A stretch of 64,000 bases of DNA from a virus: the IMG/VR virus record IMGVR_UViG_3300043425_001673, positions 1-64,000 of that record; one strand, 5' to 3'. Under the pieces are notes generated by a model. It searched no databases and was not told the DNA's origin. It was given only the letters and a program-made list of their open reading frames with translations. This document shows positions 1 through 8,977 of this stretch, one piece after another. Each line of letters starts with the position of its first letter. Position 1 is the first letter of the stretch. The position numbers and the translations under genes were made by a program.

Positions 1-27
1 GGCTGCTGACAATATGTGAGGCTTGAT

Positions 28-912
28 ATGAGCGTTCTGATTCAAAGCTATCTTCACAAGGCCGGTCTTTATCAGTTCAACGGTCTTCATATCATAAAAG
101 AAATGTCAGACAAGGCTTTGGATCTTCTGGCTCCCGAGGATGGACTTGAAGTCGGCAAAAAATCCAAGGTCAAAGGCATGCTTCAGCCCGGTGACTGGTC
201 GCTTCAAAAGATTGAATATCTTGAGGGACCGCACGGTGAGGCTGAATATGAAACCTGCGAGAACTGCAAAAAAAATATTCGATACGTTTGCCATATCATG
301 GGTGATGATTCAAAAGTCGTAGGTCCCGATTGTGCTCTGACTTTGCTTCCCCCTGGAAGTGAAGATGCAAAGGCGGTTGAGGACTATGTTGGCAAGAGAA
401 TCAAAAAGAACAAGTTTGTCAAAAATGCGATCAAGCTTTTTGAACTGAGTTCTGAAGTCACTCCCGAGGAAAAGGAATCCTTTGAGAGACTGAAAAAATA
501 TTATGACGGGAATGGATGGAAGGATATCAAAGGCGGTTCTGATGTCACTCCACTTTCTCAGTTCAAAGCTTTGAATTTTGCGAAGAACGGCAAATGGCTG
601 ACTGAACTTCTTTACAATGGATATAAGGCCGAGGCTTTCAAGTCGGGTATGTCTGGACTTCAGTTTCCAGCTGGCAGACTTGAAAAGGATGCCAAAAACA
701 TTTCGACCTATGCTGTTCGCAAATGGTTTGAGAAAATCCTGAATGATCAGGCGTCCCTCAAGGCTTTATCGCAGTCCTTTGAAAAGGTCTGGGAGGAACA
801 GGTGAGCCTTCGGAACAAAAAATATTTCCTTGATGAATCAGGCCGTGGTTTTGTATCGGAGTTTCTTGAAGAGTTCAAAGACCAGCTTGGTGGAACGGAG
901 TCTGTGTTTTGA
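28..912 (+). CDS. Unknown protein with zinc-ribbon-like cysteines
   Basis: Roughly 294 residues from ATG 28; an in-frame GTG at 16 is an alternative start. The N-terminal third contains a CxxC pair (CENC, near residue 75) followed by a further Cys/His cluster ending in GPDC, which looks like a treble-clef or zinc-ribbon knuckle. The rest is charged and helical with no recognisable enzyme motif. It is the first gene of a short plus-strand run of small genes that ends at the tail chaperone gene. Function not recognised. Confidence 0.75.
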   Translation: MSVLIQSYLHKAGLYQFNGLHIIKEMSDKALDLLAPEDGLEVGKKSKVKGMLQPGDWSLQKIEYLEGPHGEAEYETCENCKKNIRYVCHIMGDDSKVVGPDCALTLLPPGSEDAKAVEDYVGKRIKKNKFVKNAIKLFELSSEVTPEEKESFERLKKYYDGNGWKDIKGGSDVTPLSQFKALNFAKNGKWLTELLYNGYKAEAFKSGMSGLQFPAGRLEKDAKNISTYAVRKWFEKILNDQASLKALSQSFEKVWEEQVSLRNKKYFLDESGRGFVSEFLEEFKDQLGGTESVF

Positions 913-1352
913 ATGAAGACATCAAAAAAATATGGAATGACGCAAGACAGATGAGCGAAAGCATCGGTGATAATACCGTTGATAACATTGTCGCTGAACT
1001 TGCCCGCTGCACTGCGATTGAGATTGACTTGTTCGTCGTCGATCTTCTGAACAAGATGGTTCGGGATTTCGTGCGGAACTATCATCTGCCTTTTTATGAA
1101 GACTTTCGAGTCGCTTTCAACCTTGTCCTCAACCGTTATCAGCTGATGAACGGTGATGAGGAAGGGGACCTGTTCAAAAAAATCGAGAATTTTTTTCTCA
1201 ACATTTTTTCCGAACGCTTCAACTCAGCCGGTCATGAAGTCAGCGATGTGATTGCGCGGAAGTTTGCGGCTCAGATGGTTCAGTTCCTAAAAGCGAACAA
1301 GGTCCAGGCCAACGTTGACTTGGCTGTGGATAAAAACAAGGTCTATTATTGA
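909..1352 (+). CDS. Unknown helical protein, TTG start
   Basis: 147 residues, no recognised family. It overlaps the end of the previous gene by four bases. A purine-rich GGAACGGAG lies about seven bases before TTG 909, which supports this non-ATG start; the next in-frame ATG is at 951 and lacks such a site. The sequence is mostly amphipathic helix without cysteines or a signal peptide. Tight coupling to the neighbours suggests co-translation. Confidence 0.7.
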   Translation: MNEDIKKIWNDARQMSESIGDNTVDNIVAELARCTAIEIDLFVVDLLNKMVRDFVRNYHLPFYEDFRVAFNLVLNRYQLMNGDEEGDLFKKIENFFLNIFSERFNSAGHEVSDVIARKFAAQMVQFLKANKVQANVDLAVDKNKVYY

Positions 1353-1364
1353 CGGGTAAACCCT

Positions 1365-1526
1365 ATGGATCTTGATTTTCAAAATGTCATACAGGTGATT
1401 ATCGTAGGCTTTCTGGCTGGCCTTCTTGTGTTTCTCATTTCGTTTTTTGGCTATCTTGGATACAGGGCTGGCGAGAGTCTTATAAGTTCGATCTTCGGGG
1501 AACCAACAGAAATTTTTGAGGACTGA
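1365..1526 (+). CDS. Small single-pass membrane protein
   Basis: 53 residues starting at ATG 1365. One hydrophobic stretch (about residues 9-33, rich in V, I, L, F and G) is followed by a short polar tail ending in EIFED. It sits in a 160-bp gap between two genes and ends two bases before the ATG of the next gene, as in the rest of this compact run. The membrane segment and tight packing are the only support; function unknown, possibly a holin-like or membrane-targeting peptide. Confidence 0.55.
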   Translation: MDLDFQNVIQVIIVGFLAGLLVFLISFFGYLGYRAGESLISSIFGEPTEIFED

Positions 1527-1527
1527 C

Positions 1528-1908
1528 ATGAAATACAAACACCTTGGAACAGACCACTTCTATCGTGAAACCATCGAACTTGCAAGGCTCGTAATGGAAA
1601 AGCATCCATCCGATGCCATTGGCACGCATGGTCTTTCAAAATACAAAAAGCCTGCAAAAAGACTTTCCGAGAATGCCGAGAATTATCTGAAGCAGCTGTG
1701 CGGTGAATTCATGTCCCATGAGTTTGACGGCATCGACTGGCCTGAAATCAACTTTGCCATGATGCACCGCACTGATGATGTTTACGATGATTGGATTGAG
1801 TTTGCGAAGATGAAGGGACTCAACTCGGTCGATCTTCAGGCGGCGGGTTGGGAAATGATCTTTGGCGGTGAGTTCAACTACGTTCCAGCCCTTCAAAAGT
1901 TTTACTGA
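1528..1908 (+). CDS. Unknown phage protein
   Basis: About 126 residues from ATG 1528; an upstream TTG at 1516 falls inside the preceding small gene and is less likely. The protein is soluble, acidic in its centre (HRTDDVYDDW) and has no cysteine cluster or nucleotide-binding motif. It is the last gene before an intergenic space that carries the first of five palindromic sites. Function not recognised. Confidence 0.7.
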   Translation: MKYKHLGTDHFYRETIELARLVMEKHPSDAIGTHGLSKYKKPAKRLSENAENYLKQLCGEFMSHEFDGIDWPEINFAMMHRTDDVYDDWIEFAKMKGLNSVDLQAAGWEMIFGGEFNYVPALQKFY

Positions 1909-1914
1909 TCCGAC

Positions 1915-1928
1915 TGAATTCAAGTTCA
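1915..1928. promoter_or_regulatory. Palindromic site 1 (TGAATTCAAGTTCA)
   Basis: A 14-bp near-palindrome 64 bp before the GTG start of the gene at 1992. The same pattern recurs at 16572, 21075, 39644 and 52796, each in the short gap before a gene. Looks like an operator or phage-specific control site; the binding factor is unknown. Confidence 0.5.
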
Positions 1929-1950
1929 CTTGAAATTGAGCGAAAATGGC

Positions 1951-1985
1951 TCCATACTTGTGTAGGTTTTGCGCAAATATGGAGT
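1951..1985 (+). promoter_or_regulatory. Leader hairpin before the gene at 1992
   Basis: Inverted arms CTCCATA and TATGGAG, seven base pairs with a 21-base loop, end seven bases before the GTG start at 1992. The 3' arm contains the only GGAG near that start, so folding could hide the ribosome site. This reading is inference from position. Confidence 0.3.
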
Positions 1986-1991
1986 CCTTCC

Positions 1992-2216
1992 GTGTCCGAC
2001 GACTCACCTTTGGATTTCGATGAACAGCTTGAAAATGAGCCAGTTCAGCCTACGGAACTCTTGAACCAAAAGAGAGTCCGCATCAATATATCCGTCAAAC
2101 CCAGCGTCTATACGGAACTCATGCAGATTGCCCAGGCAGAGGACATGACGCTCAGGGCTTTGGCGCGTATTGCCCTTCAGCAATGGATCAAGAACTACAA
2201 AATAAATGGATTGTGA
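1992..2216 (+). CDS. Small ribbon-helix-helix-like protein
   Basis: 74 residues from GTG 1992. The acidic N-terminal 25 residues are followed by a segment RVRINISVKPSVYTEL and then two helices. This resembles the strand-helix-helix layout of CopG/Arc-type DNA-binding proteins. It follows one of the palindromic sites and a leader hairpin, so autoregulation is possible but not shown. The end overlaps the start of the next gene by eleven bases. Family assignment is moderate because such short proteins are easily over-read. Confidence 0.6.
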   Translation: MSDDSPLDFDEQLENEPVQPTELLNQKRVRINISVKPSVYTELMQIAQAEDMTLRALARIALQQWIKNYKINGL

Positions 2217-3060
2217 GGATTTCGGGATGGTGTCTTTGGATAAACTGGAACTGGTTCAAAAGGATTTGCCTCAAGCGGCTGACATGAAGATCGGGATGCA
2301 GCCATTGGCTGAAGCCGGAAAATCGTCCACAGCGGTTTTATATCTGCCGAGCGGCTATCTCGATGATGAAGGGAAAATTCACACCGAAATCGTGATCCGT
2401 GAGATGGACGGTCGGGATGAAGACCTTCTGGCAAACCAGAAAATTCCTGTCTCAAATAGACTGAGCAAAATGGTCGAGAACTGCATCATTTCGATCGGTC
2501 CCTATAATCAGAAATCTGAAGGCTGGTCCGATATCGTGAAAGCGCTTCCGGTTGTCGATCGGGTGTGGATTCTGCTTCAGATTCGCGTGCTCACGGTCGG
2601 TCCCATCTATGCAGCCAAGGTCCAGTGCCCTAATCCTGAGTGCGGTAAATACAGTCAGCAGAATGCGGACCTGAACGAATTCAAGGTGAGCGGAATCACC
2701 GAGCCTGAGAAGCGTTCCTATAGTGGAATTTTGCCAAAGAGCAAAAAAGCCTATGTCTGCAAGGTCATGACGGGCGCTGATGAAGCGAAGCTTTCAAAAC
2801 TCGCACAGAAAAATTCCGAGGATCTTATCTCGCTCATGATTTCAGCCCGTCTTCTTTCGCTTGACGGCAAACCTGCACCTTCCCTTCAGGAACTGAAATC
2901 GCTCTCCCTTATGGATCGCCAGCATCTTCGCAATGAATTCAAAAAGCATGAAGGTGAAATCGAGCGAACCCTGGAATGCACATGCCCGCACTGTGACACT
3001 GAGTTCCAGCAGGAAATCGAGTTTGATCATCAAAGTTTTTTCTTCCCTTCGGAAACGTGA
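2206..3060 (+). CDS. T4 gp26-like baseplate/tail assembly protein
   Basis: 284 residues. The C-terminal part has the pattern of the T4 baseplate hub chaperone family: a helix with LSLMDRQHLRNEF, then a CxCPxC zinc-type knuckle, then an aromatic end. A first Cys pair lies near residue 143 (CPNPEC). In T4-like and related myoviruses this protein helps assemble the baseplate hub and usually lies just upstream of the tape measure gene, as it does here after two intervening genes. In-frame starts exist at 2206 and at ATG 2227. Confidence moderate because the match is by pattern only. Confidence 0.6.
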   Translation: MDCEDFGMVSLDKLELVQKDLPQAADMKIGMQPLAEAGKSSTAVLYLPSGYLDDEGKIHTEIVIREMDGRDEDLLANQKIPVSNRLSKMVENCIISIGPYNQKSEGWSDIVKALPVVDRVWILLQIRVLTVGPIYAAKVQCPNPECGKYSQQNADLNEFKVSGITEPEKRSYSGILPKSKKAYVCKVMTGADEAKLSKLAQKNSEDLISLMISARLLSLDGKPAPSLQELKSLSLMDRQHLRNEFKKHEGEIERTLECTCPHCDTEFQQEIEFDHQSFFFPSET

Positions 3061-3215
3061 AGGCTTTGGAGGATCATGTATTTTTTCTCGGCAATAACCT
3101 TCACTGGCAGCCCGATGAAGTCATGAGACTCCCCGTTTCCCGAAGGTATCGGTTTGTCGTCATTCTTTCGAGACAGATTGAGGAACATAATTCCAAGATG
3201 AAGAAGGGAAAATAA
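3057..3215 (+). CDS. Small protein coupled to the gp26-like gene
   Basis: 52 residues from GTG 3057, with the GTGA overlap typical of translational coupling to the upstream gene. It contains an FFLGNNLHW segment, a MRLPVSRRYRF segment and a lysine-rich end. Short peptides of this layout commonly follow tail assembly chaperone genes in myoviruses, comparable to the small GpE-type chaperone partners. Its stop overlaps the ATG of the rmlA-like gene (TAATG). Role inferred from position and layout. Confidence 0.55.
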   Translation: MKALEDHVFFLGNNLHWQPDEVMRLPVSRRYRFVVILSRQIEEHNSKMKKGK

Positions 3216-4084
3216 TGAAAGGAATCATTCTCGCGGGTGGAAGTGGAACAAGGCTCTATCCACTCACCATGGCAGTCAGCAAGCAGCTGCTTCCCGTTTA
3301 CGATAAGCCCATGATCTACTATCCCCTATCAACACTCATGGCAGGGGATATCAGGGATATTCTGATTATCTCGACACCAAACGATATTTCGATGTTCAAA
3401 AGACTTTTGAGGGATGGAAGTCAGTTTGGGATCAATATTCAGTATGCGATGCAGCCTTCACCGCGAGGCATTGCTGAAGCGTTTTTGATCGGTGAGAGTT
3501 TTATCGGCTGGAACAACGTCACACTCATTTTGGGTGACAATATATTTCATACGCCTTCGCTCAATCTTAAGGACAACGACAGCAAACTGAAAAATGGCTT
3601 TGCTGTCAACTATGCCTATCAGGTGAAAGATCCTGAACGCTATGGTGTTGTGAGTTTTGATTCAGATTGCAAACCAAAGACAATCGAGGAAAAACCCAAA
3701 AACCCGGCAAGTAATTTTGCAGTCACAGGTCTTTACTCTTATAATTGTGATGTGATTTCAATTGCCCGACACTTAAAGCCTTCAGCGAGAGGCGAACTTG
3801 AAATCACTGATATCAACCGAAGATATCTCGAAAGCGGAAATCTTGAGGTTAATATCATCCCGCGCGGCTCGGCTTGGCTCGATACCGGAACGATTGACGC
3901 TTTGATTGAAGCTTCAGCTTACGTTCAGGCGATCGAGCATAGGCAAGGACAAAAGATTGCCTGTCCCGAGGAAATAGCTTTCAAAAAAGGCTGGATCAGC
4001 CTTTCTGAACTCGAAAGACAGGCAGAGCATCTGGCGAAAACTGAATACGGGAATTATCTTTATCGAATGATAAGCAATCTTTGA
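3215..4084 (+). CDS. rfbA: Glucose-1-phosphate thymidylyltransferase (RmlA/RfbA)
   Basis: 289 residues, the normal length for the family. It makes dTDP-glucose from glucose-1-phosphate and dTTP, the first step of dTDP-sugar synthesis. The N-terminal nucleotide-binding signature GGSGTRLYPLT (residues 8-18), the SKQLLPVYDKPMIYYPL segment and the LILGDNIFH metal-binding segment are all intact. It is embedded in a tail operon and lies 12.5 kb from the next enzyme of the pathway (4,6-dehydratase at 16600). It probably supplies a sugar for the phage's own glycosyltransferases near 53-57 kb. Identification is secure; the final sugar is unknown. Confidence 0.95.
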   Translation: MKGIILAGGSGTRLYPLTMAVSKQLLPVYDKPMIYYPLSTLMAGDIRDILIISTPNDISMFKRLLRDGSQFGINIQYAMQPSPRGIAEAFLIGESFIGWNNVTLILGDNIFHTPSLNLKDNDSKLKNGFAVNYAYQVKDPERYGVVSFDSDCKPKTIEEKPKNPASNFAVTGLYSYNCDVISIARHLKPSARGELEITDINRRYLESGNLEVNIIPRGSAWLDTGTIDALIEASAYVQAIEHRQGQKIACPEEIAFKKGWISLSELERQAEHLAKTEYGNYLYRMISNL

Positions 4085-4086
4085 AG

Positions 4087-4659
4087 TCACCATTCAAAAT
4101 CGTTTTTCTTGTCTTTGGTTTTTTGAGTATCCATTTCTCCTGTTGGCCAATCGGTTTTTTTATCCTCTACTGATTTGTCCCATTTCGTTTCGGTCGGAAG
4201 TTTACGGGCGACACCTTCTGGTGCTTCGCTCGGAATTTTCTTTTCCTCATCATAGTTGTAAGCCTTTTCCTTTTCAGCTTTTGGTTCCACTTTTGCCTGC
4301 ACAGGTTTTGGTTCAGCCTTCGGCTTTGGCTTTTTTCTTTTTGAGTCGGACATATCAAGGTTTTCAAGTTCCCGCCAAATATCTTCGTCGATTTTTGTAT
4401 CACTCACGGATGGAACATACTTAAATGGCTGTGAGGCTGGTTCCTGCACCTGGAATAGCCGTGCGCATTCAATGAATTTAAGATCAGCATCAAACTCCTT
4501 GAACGACTTGTTGTGGCATTCCACAATGTCAGTGAAGCATTTCAGATATTCAGACTTGTTGCTTGTCACCTTGTCGCAAAACTTGAAAGCCAAGTCATCG
4601 ACTCTTGCCTTGGGTGTGCAGGACATAAATAAAGCCATGGAAAGAAGAACTTTTTTCAT
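4087..4659 (-). CDS. Putative lipoprotein, minus strand
   Basis: 190 residues with a short signal peptide and lipobox (LFMSC, cysteine at about residue 14). The N-terminal half has several cysteines (FCDKV, CFTDIVEC, IECARLF). The C-terminal half is low-complexity, rich in Lys, Glu and Pro (KPKAEPKPVQAKVEPKAE), like a periplasmic spacer. It is the only minus-strand gene among tail genes, which is how moron genes usually sit. Likely expressed in the host envelope, for example during lysogeny; function unknown. Confidence 0.75.
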   Translation of the reverse strand: MKKVLLSMALFMSCTPKARVDDLAFKFCDKVTSNKSEYLKCFTDIVECHNKSFKEFDADLKFIECARLFQVQEPASQPFKYVPSVSDTKIDEDIWRELENLDMSDSKRKKPKPKAEPKPVQAKVEPKAEKEKAYNYDEEKKIPSEAPEGVARKLPTETKWDKSVEDKKTDWPTGEMDTQKTKDKKNDFEW

Positions 4660-4711
4660 AACAAGGGCTCCGGGTTAAAATAAGGTCATAACCGTAAAGG
4701 GGAAAAGCACT

Positions 4712-7093
4712 GTGAAAGAGTATCTGGGTTTGGGAGTGGTCTTTTCCGCGATCGACAAAGGTTTGGCCAAGAGCCTTAAGTTGACTTCGCAAGGTCTGGG
4801 TGAAGTCGATGAAAAAATGAAGAAAACAGAAAAAACTGCAGACAATGCAGGCAAAAAGGGTGGAATTTTAAATGGCTTATACGATGGACTCAAACTTCTA
4901 TCCCTTAGTCAAATTGGCTCAACACTCAATGATATGCAGGAAGCAATGTCGGGTGTCGGCGGCGGTATCGAAGATACATTCAAAAAATTGGACACTTTAT
5001 CTACCAAAGTCGCACTGACATTTGACGGCAAGCAAGCACAAAATCTAAACAATGCGCTTTTGACAACCATGCGGACCATGGGACTCACCGGGGATGAAAC
5101 TGAAATCTTCGCTCAGTCCTTTATGGAATTCGGTCGATCCGTTGATGAAGCGACTGCAAGCCTTCCGATGATGGGGAAACTCGTTGGCACATTGGGACTT
5201 GATGCGCAAAAGGTCGCTCAGATGTATGGCCAGGGACTCGCAACGTTAAGAGCGACACCTGATGCCCTGACAGGCGTGATGAAGGAAGTTGTGGCCATTC
5301 AAAAGGCTTACAAACTTACCGATCAGGTTTCCCAGCTTCCAGAAATCTTTGAAGCTGTTACTAAAAACAGCGCAATGTTTGGAAAGGTGAATGCTCAAAC
5401 CGCTTTGAATACTGTGCGGTCCATCTCTGGGCTGAGTGCAGTTTTCCAAAAAGTTGGCATGAGTCAGCAAGGTGCCTTGGCTGCAGCAACAGGTTTTGGC
5501 GATAAGCTTTCCAGCCTCAAACGCTCTGTGGCTGATATGCGTGCCGGTCTTGAGCCGCTTGACAATGATCTATTCGATGCTGCTCAGGCATTGACACTTA
5601 TGGGTTTCAGTGGTGAAGATGCTTTCCAAAAAATCTTTGAAGGTGCCGACAATCCCTTGAAGTTGGCTGAAGAACTCAATGGCCAGTTTGCGAAACTATC
5701 CCAGGATCAGCAGAATATTGTGTCGGCTCGATTCAGGCGTATCTTCGGTGATGAAGCGACAAATCTTTTGTCCGCTTATGGGGATGAAGCCAAAAAGGCT
5801 TTCGATATTGGCAAGGGACCTGAAGTCAAAAAAGCGCCGGATAAGATTTTCGATGAATATACGAAGGGCTTGACAAATACTGTTGCCGTTCAGGAAAAAC
5901 TTACTGAATCAAGCAAAGCCTATTTTGAAATCATGACAAGCTTTGTCAACAAGGACAAAACGATTGAAGTTCTTCAGGCGCAAAGAAAAGCCTGGGATGG
6001 TTTGACAAGTGCGGTGACTGATGCCGATTCAATCTTTGGGAAGTTTCTTGCCAAACTTGATCTATTCAAGAAGACCGGACTTGGTGGATTCATTACGGAA
6101 CTCGCACCACTCGGGGTTGTGGCTGGACTTCTTGGTGGACTTATATTTCCTCTGGCCAATCTCGTTGGTCTTTTGAAAATTTTTGGGAAGCTTCCACTGA
6201 AAATCATTGGTGGATTCTTCAAAGGTTTGTCGGCAACACTTGGAACGACTGGTCTTGGATTCAAAGCGCTGCTGAAACCTGTCATGCTTTTCAAAACAAT
6301 TGCAGAACATCTTTATGTCTCAATTGGCGTCCGAATGATTGATGCCTTTGCAAAGCTGCAAAAAGGTCTGGCACTTCTGATGAGAATCGGTATCGGTCCC
6401 CTTATGACAGCTTTCCGAACATTGGCTGTAGTAATTTCCTTGACGCCGGTTGGTTGGCTTACCGCTGCAATCATCGGACTGGGAGCAGCCCTGGCAGGCA
6501 TTATCTATTATTGGGACGACATTAAAAAAGCCGCCACAGATCTTTTCAATTACCTTGGTCCGAAGATCATGGAAATGGCTGATGGTCTTGCCTCATGGCT
6601 TGGACTTGATGAAGTCTGGAACAAAATGAAAACAGGCTTCGCTGATGTGATCAAATATTTCAGCGAACTTTGGAGCGGCTTTACCAAGTGGGTTTCCGAA
6701 TCCTTGAGCCTTGGCGGTATTGGGAAAGGTCTTGCCAAATTCCTTGGGTTTGGTTCGGATGATAAGAAAACCGAAACGGCTCCAACTCCTGCTTCCATGG
6801 CTTCAACAGAGCAGGCGAGTGTGATTCCGATCAAACAGCAGCCGGGTGTCGCAGCGCTTCCAACCTATACAAGTTTTGCTGATCAAAAAACCGAACAGGT
6901 TAACGATCCAAACATTCAGGCGCTGTTGAATGAGATTTCAAAGCTTGGCCAGTTTATAGCTCAGATGGGACAGGCACTTTCCGAGCGTCCTGTTCAGGTG
7001 TCGATTGAAGGCGATGTTAAAAAATTCTTTAAAGCTGTCAATCAAGAACAAAAAAATCAGGTCGGTCAACGCATGGCCGGGGGAGCCTTTTAA
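4712..7093 (+). CDS. Tail tape measure protein
   Basis: 793 residues from GTG 4712, preceded by AAAGGGGAAAA. Long alpha-helical protein with a helical N-terminal half, and two glycine-rich hydrophobic zones at about residues 455-500 (a GVVAGLLGGLIFPLANLVGLL-like run) and 565-610, as in tape measure proteins that span the tail lumen and reach the host membrane. It stands between the tail chaperone genes and the baseplate hub genes, the standard position. No lysozyme or peptidase domain is visible. Length is modest, suggesting a fairly short tail, although length scaling differs between families. Confidence 0.85.
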   Translation: MKEYLGLGVVFSAIDKGLAKSLKLTSQGLGEVDEKMKKTEKTADNAGKKGGILNGLYDGLKLLSLSQIGSTLNDMQEAMSGVGGGIEDTFKKLDTLSTKVALTFDGKQAQNLNNALLTTMRTMGLTGDETEIFAQSFMEFGRSVDEATASLPMMGKLVGTLGLDAQKVAQMYGQGLATLRATPDALTGVMKEVVAIQKAYKLTDQVSQLPEIFEAVTKNSAMFGKVNAQTALNTVRSISGLSAVFQKVGMSQQGALAAATGFGDKLSSLKRSVADMRAGLEPLDNDLFDAAQALTLMGFSGEDAFQKIFEGADNPLKLAEELNGQFAKLSQDQQNIVSARFRRIFGDEATNLLSAYGDEAKKAFDIGKGPEVKKAPDKIFDEYTKGLTNTVAVQEKLTESSKAYFEIMTSFVNKDKTIEVLQAQRKAWDGLTSAVTDADSIFGKFLAKLDLFKKTGLGGFITELAPLGVVAGLLGGLIFPLANLVGLLKIFGKLPLKIIGGFFKGLSATLGTTGLGFKALLKPVMLFKTIAEHLYVSIGVRMIDAFAKLQKGLALLMRIGIGPLMTAFRTLAVVISLTPVGWLTAAIIGLGAALAGIIYYWDDIKKAATDLFNYLGPKIMEMADGLASWLGLDEVWNKMKTGFADVIKYFSELWSGFTKWVSESLSLGGIGKGLAKFLGFGSDDKKTETAPTPASMASTEQASVIPIKQQPGVAALPTYTSFADQKTEQVNDPNIQALLNEISKLGQFIAQMGQALSERPVQVSIEGDVKKFFKAVNQEQKNQVGQRMAGGAF

Positions 7094-7096
7094 GTC

Positions 7097-7435
7097 ATGG
7101 CATTTGAAATCACAAAAAACAGCTGGCTCAATGTCACCGATCTTTTGATTGCCGAGGATGATTCGGTATCGGGGAGTGTGACATTCTGGGAAACTCCTGA
7201 TTTTTCTGAAGTCATTCCAAAGTCCGATGATCTTCTGGTTGAAATAGATCAAAGGTATCTTGGAAGACTTGATCTACTGGCTTATGACGTTTATGGGGAC
7301 TCTGATCTTTGGTGGATCATTGCATTGGCCAATAATATTGAACTCATTCCAACCGATGTCCGGCTTGGAATGACAGTTCGCGTTCCACCAAAAAACTATG
7401 TCGATGCTTTCATTGCAGCGGGTGGACAGAAATGA
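7097..7435 (+). CDS. gp53/LysM-like baseplate protein
   Basis: 112 residues. The second half has the layout of small LysM-like baseplate wedge proteins such as T4 gp53: a tryptophan-rich DLWWIIALANNI segment, then IPTDVRLGMTVRVPP. These proteins clamp adjacent wedge parts in contractile baseplates. It is four bases after the tape measure gene and its stop overlaps the ATG of the hub gene (ATGA). Identification rests on pattern and synteny. Confidence 0.75.
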   Translation: MAFEITKNSWLNVTDLLIAEDDSVSGSVTFWETPDFSEVIPKSDDLLVEIDQRYLGRLDLLAYDVYGDSDLWWIIALANNIELIPTDVRLGMTVRVPPKNYVDAFIAAGGQK

Positions 7436-8886
7436 CGATTGATTTCAATGGCGGTATTCATGAAGTTGTGCTGTTCAAGGATGGAAGACGTTATGACAAG
7501 AGTAATTTTCCAATCCTTTTCAACAGCATTTCCTCAGCTTCAGTCAAGTTTGGAAATGAAAATCTAGGGACCATGGAAGTTCAGATTACTCCATCGCTTG
7601 AGGATGGTTTCAAAATCCTTGAGTCAGGTCTTCTTGGTATTGGCCTGACTCAAAAAGGACAGGCACCTGAACTTTTGTCTCAGGATGGCAATACTTCAAG
7701 AAGCATCATACCAAAAACAACTGACAGTATTGTCTCTTCACCAAAACCAAATCCACCGGATACCGGAAGTGGAAGTGTCTATCCTGTCCTGGCCATAAGG
7801 TTTCTATATCAGGATCAGCTTGATAACGATGGAACAGAGGCTTCGACACCTTGGTATGTTGGCATTTGCAATGTTCCCGATCTTTCCTTGAATGCAACAG
7901 AAATGATCATAACAATGAAAGCTGCAAGCCAGGGTATTCAAGCCAGTAAATTCATTGCGACAGCAAGCTTTGAAAACGAAAGTGTTTATAATGCAATTCT
8001 TAAAGTCCTTGATCCATTTGGCATTGAGATAACTTTTGATGATGATGATACCAGGACAGAGGAACTTCTTAAGAACAAAACCTATACAGGCATCAGCGCT
8101 GAGCCGCCGCTTCTCACTGTCAAAAACATTCTTATGACTGTTGACTGTTACTTCAGTCTTATCAGTGGTGACGGCAAAAATCCGAAGGATGAAATCAGAA
8201 TCAAATCAAGGCAGTCAGTCAACGAAGGGAAAATTGATTTTACTTTTGTTCTATATAGACAGATTGATCCAGCAAACAACGTGATTCCAATTTACGATTT
8301 CAGCCTTCAAAGCAACGGCGCTCTTTTTCTTTCAGGTGGTGCCTTTGGATCAGCGCAAACAGGTATAGATTCCGAAACCAAAGAGAAGATCACGCTTGAG
8401 GTTGATGATCAAAGCAATCGAACAAAAGCGCTTTCGGGTAATCAGGCAGGTGCATTCAAGGTCCCCGAGGGGAAAGGGAAGACTTTTGGCGTATCAAATG
8501 GGATCAATCCCAGGAGCGATGTCACCATTTCCGGGGATAATATTCCCGTTACGCAATCAGGAACCCTTTCAAACAGGCCGGAAATCGAAGCCAAGGCACT
8601 TTCTGATGGGAGCCTTGGTCTTTCCTATCAGATTACCGTTCCAGGGCTTCCACGGCTCAGAGCGATGCGATTGGCTCAGGTGATTATCGGTGATAACATC
8701 AAGGGTATAAGTGGGCCTGGACAAATTTACACAGTTACGCACCGCACCGGCAGTGACGGTTGGGTGAGTGAAATCGACTTTAGGCGACAGCCTGGACTTG
8801 TTGACGGTGCATCGGTTGACCTGAGAAAGACCGAGCCGACTCCAAGACCGGCGCAAACCAACAGCAAAAAACCGATAGGGATTTAA
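7432..8886 (+). CDS. Baseplate hub protein (gp27/late-control-D-like)
   Basis: 484 residues, beta-rich. It lies between the LysM-like wedge protein and the gp5-like spike protein, the place of the gp27-type hub in myovirus and contractile-injection gene orders. The N-terminal domain (IHEVVLFKDGRRYDKSNFPILFNSI) and a mid-protein segment with successive short strands fit a double tube-like fold. A Pro/Ser-rich spacer lies near residues 95-115, and the last residues are rich in Thr, Pro and Arg. No catalytic motif. Assignment depends mainly on synteny. Confidence 0.65.
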   Translation: MTIDFNGGIHEVVLFKDGRRYDKSNFPILFNSISSASVKFGNENLGTMEVQITPSLEDGFKILESGLLGIGLTQKGQAPELLSQDGNTSRSIIPKTTDSIVSSPKPNPPDTGSGSVYPVLAIRFLYQDQLDNDGTEASTPWYVGICNVPDLSLNATEMIITMKAASQGIQASKFIATASFENESVYNAILKVLDPFGIEITFDDDDTRTEELLKNKTYTGISAEPPLLTVKNILMTVDCYFSLISGDGKNPKDEIRIKSRQSVNEGKIDFTFVLYRQIDPANNVIPIYDFSLQSNGALFLSGGAFGSAQTGIDSETKEKITLEVDDQSNRTKALSGNQAGAFKVPEGKGKTFGVSNGINPRSDVTISGDNIPVTQSGTLSNRPEIEAKALSDGSLGLSYQITVPGLPRLRAMRLAQVIIGDNIKGISGPGQIYTVTHRTGSDGWVSEIDFRRQPGLVDGASVDLRKTEPTPRPAQTNSKKPIGI

Positions 8887-8887
8887 C

Positions 8888-8977
8888 ATGATCATCGCAG
8901 GCATTCTTTTTGTCTTGTTTTTGACAACTGTAATGCCTGCTTTTTATCTTGCGTATAAAGAGATGAATGATGAGTGA
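8888..8977 (+). CDS. Micro-ORF, predicted membrane peptide
   Basis: 29 residues from ATG 8888, almost entirely hydrophobic (IIAGILFVLFLTTVMPAFYLAY) with an acidic end. It fills the gap between the hub and spike genes and overlaps the next start by about eight bases. No ribosome site stands out. It may be a real small membrane peptide or a chance ORF. Confidence 0.35.
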   Translation: MIIAGILFVLFLTTVMPAFYLAYKEMNDE

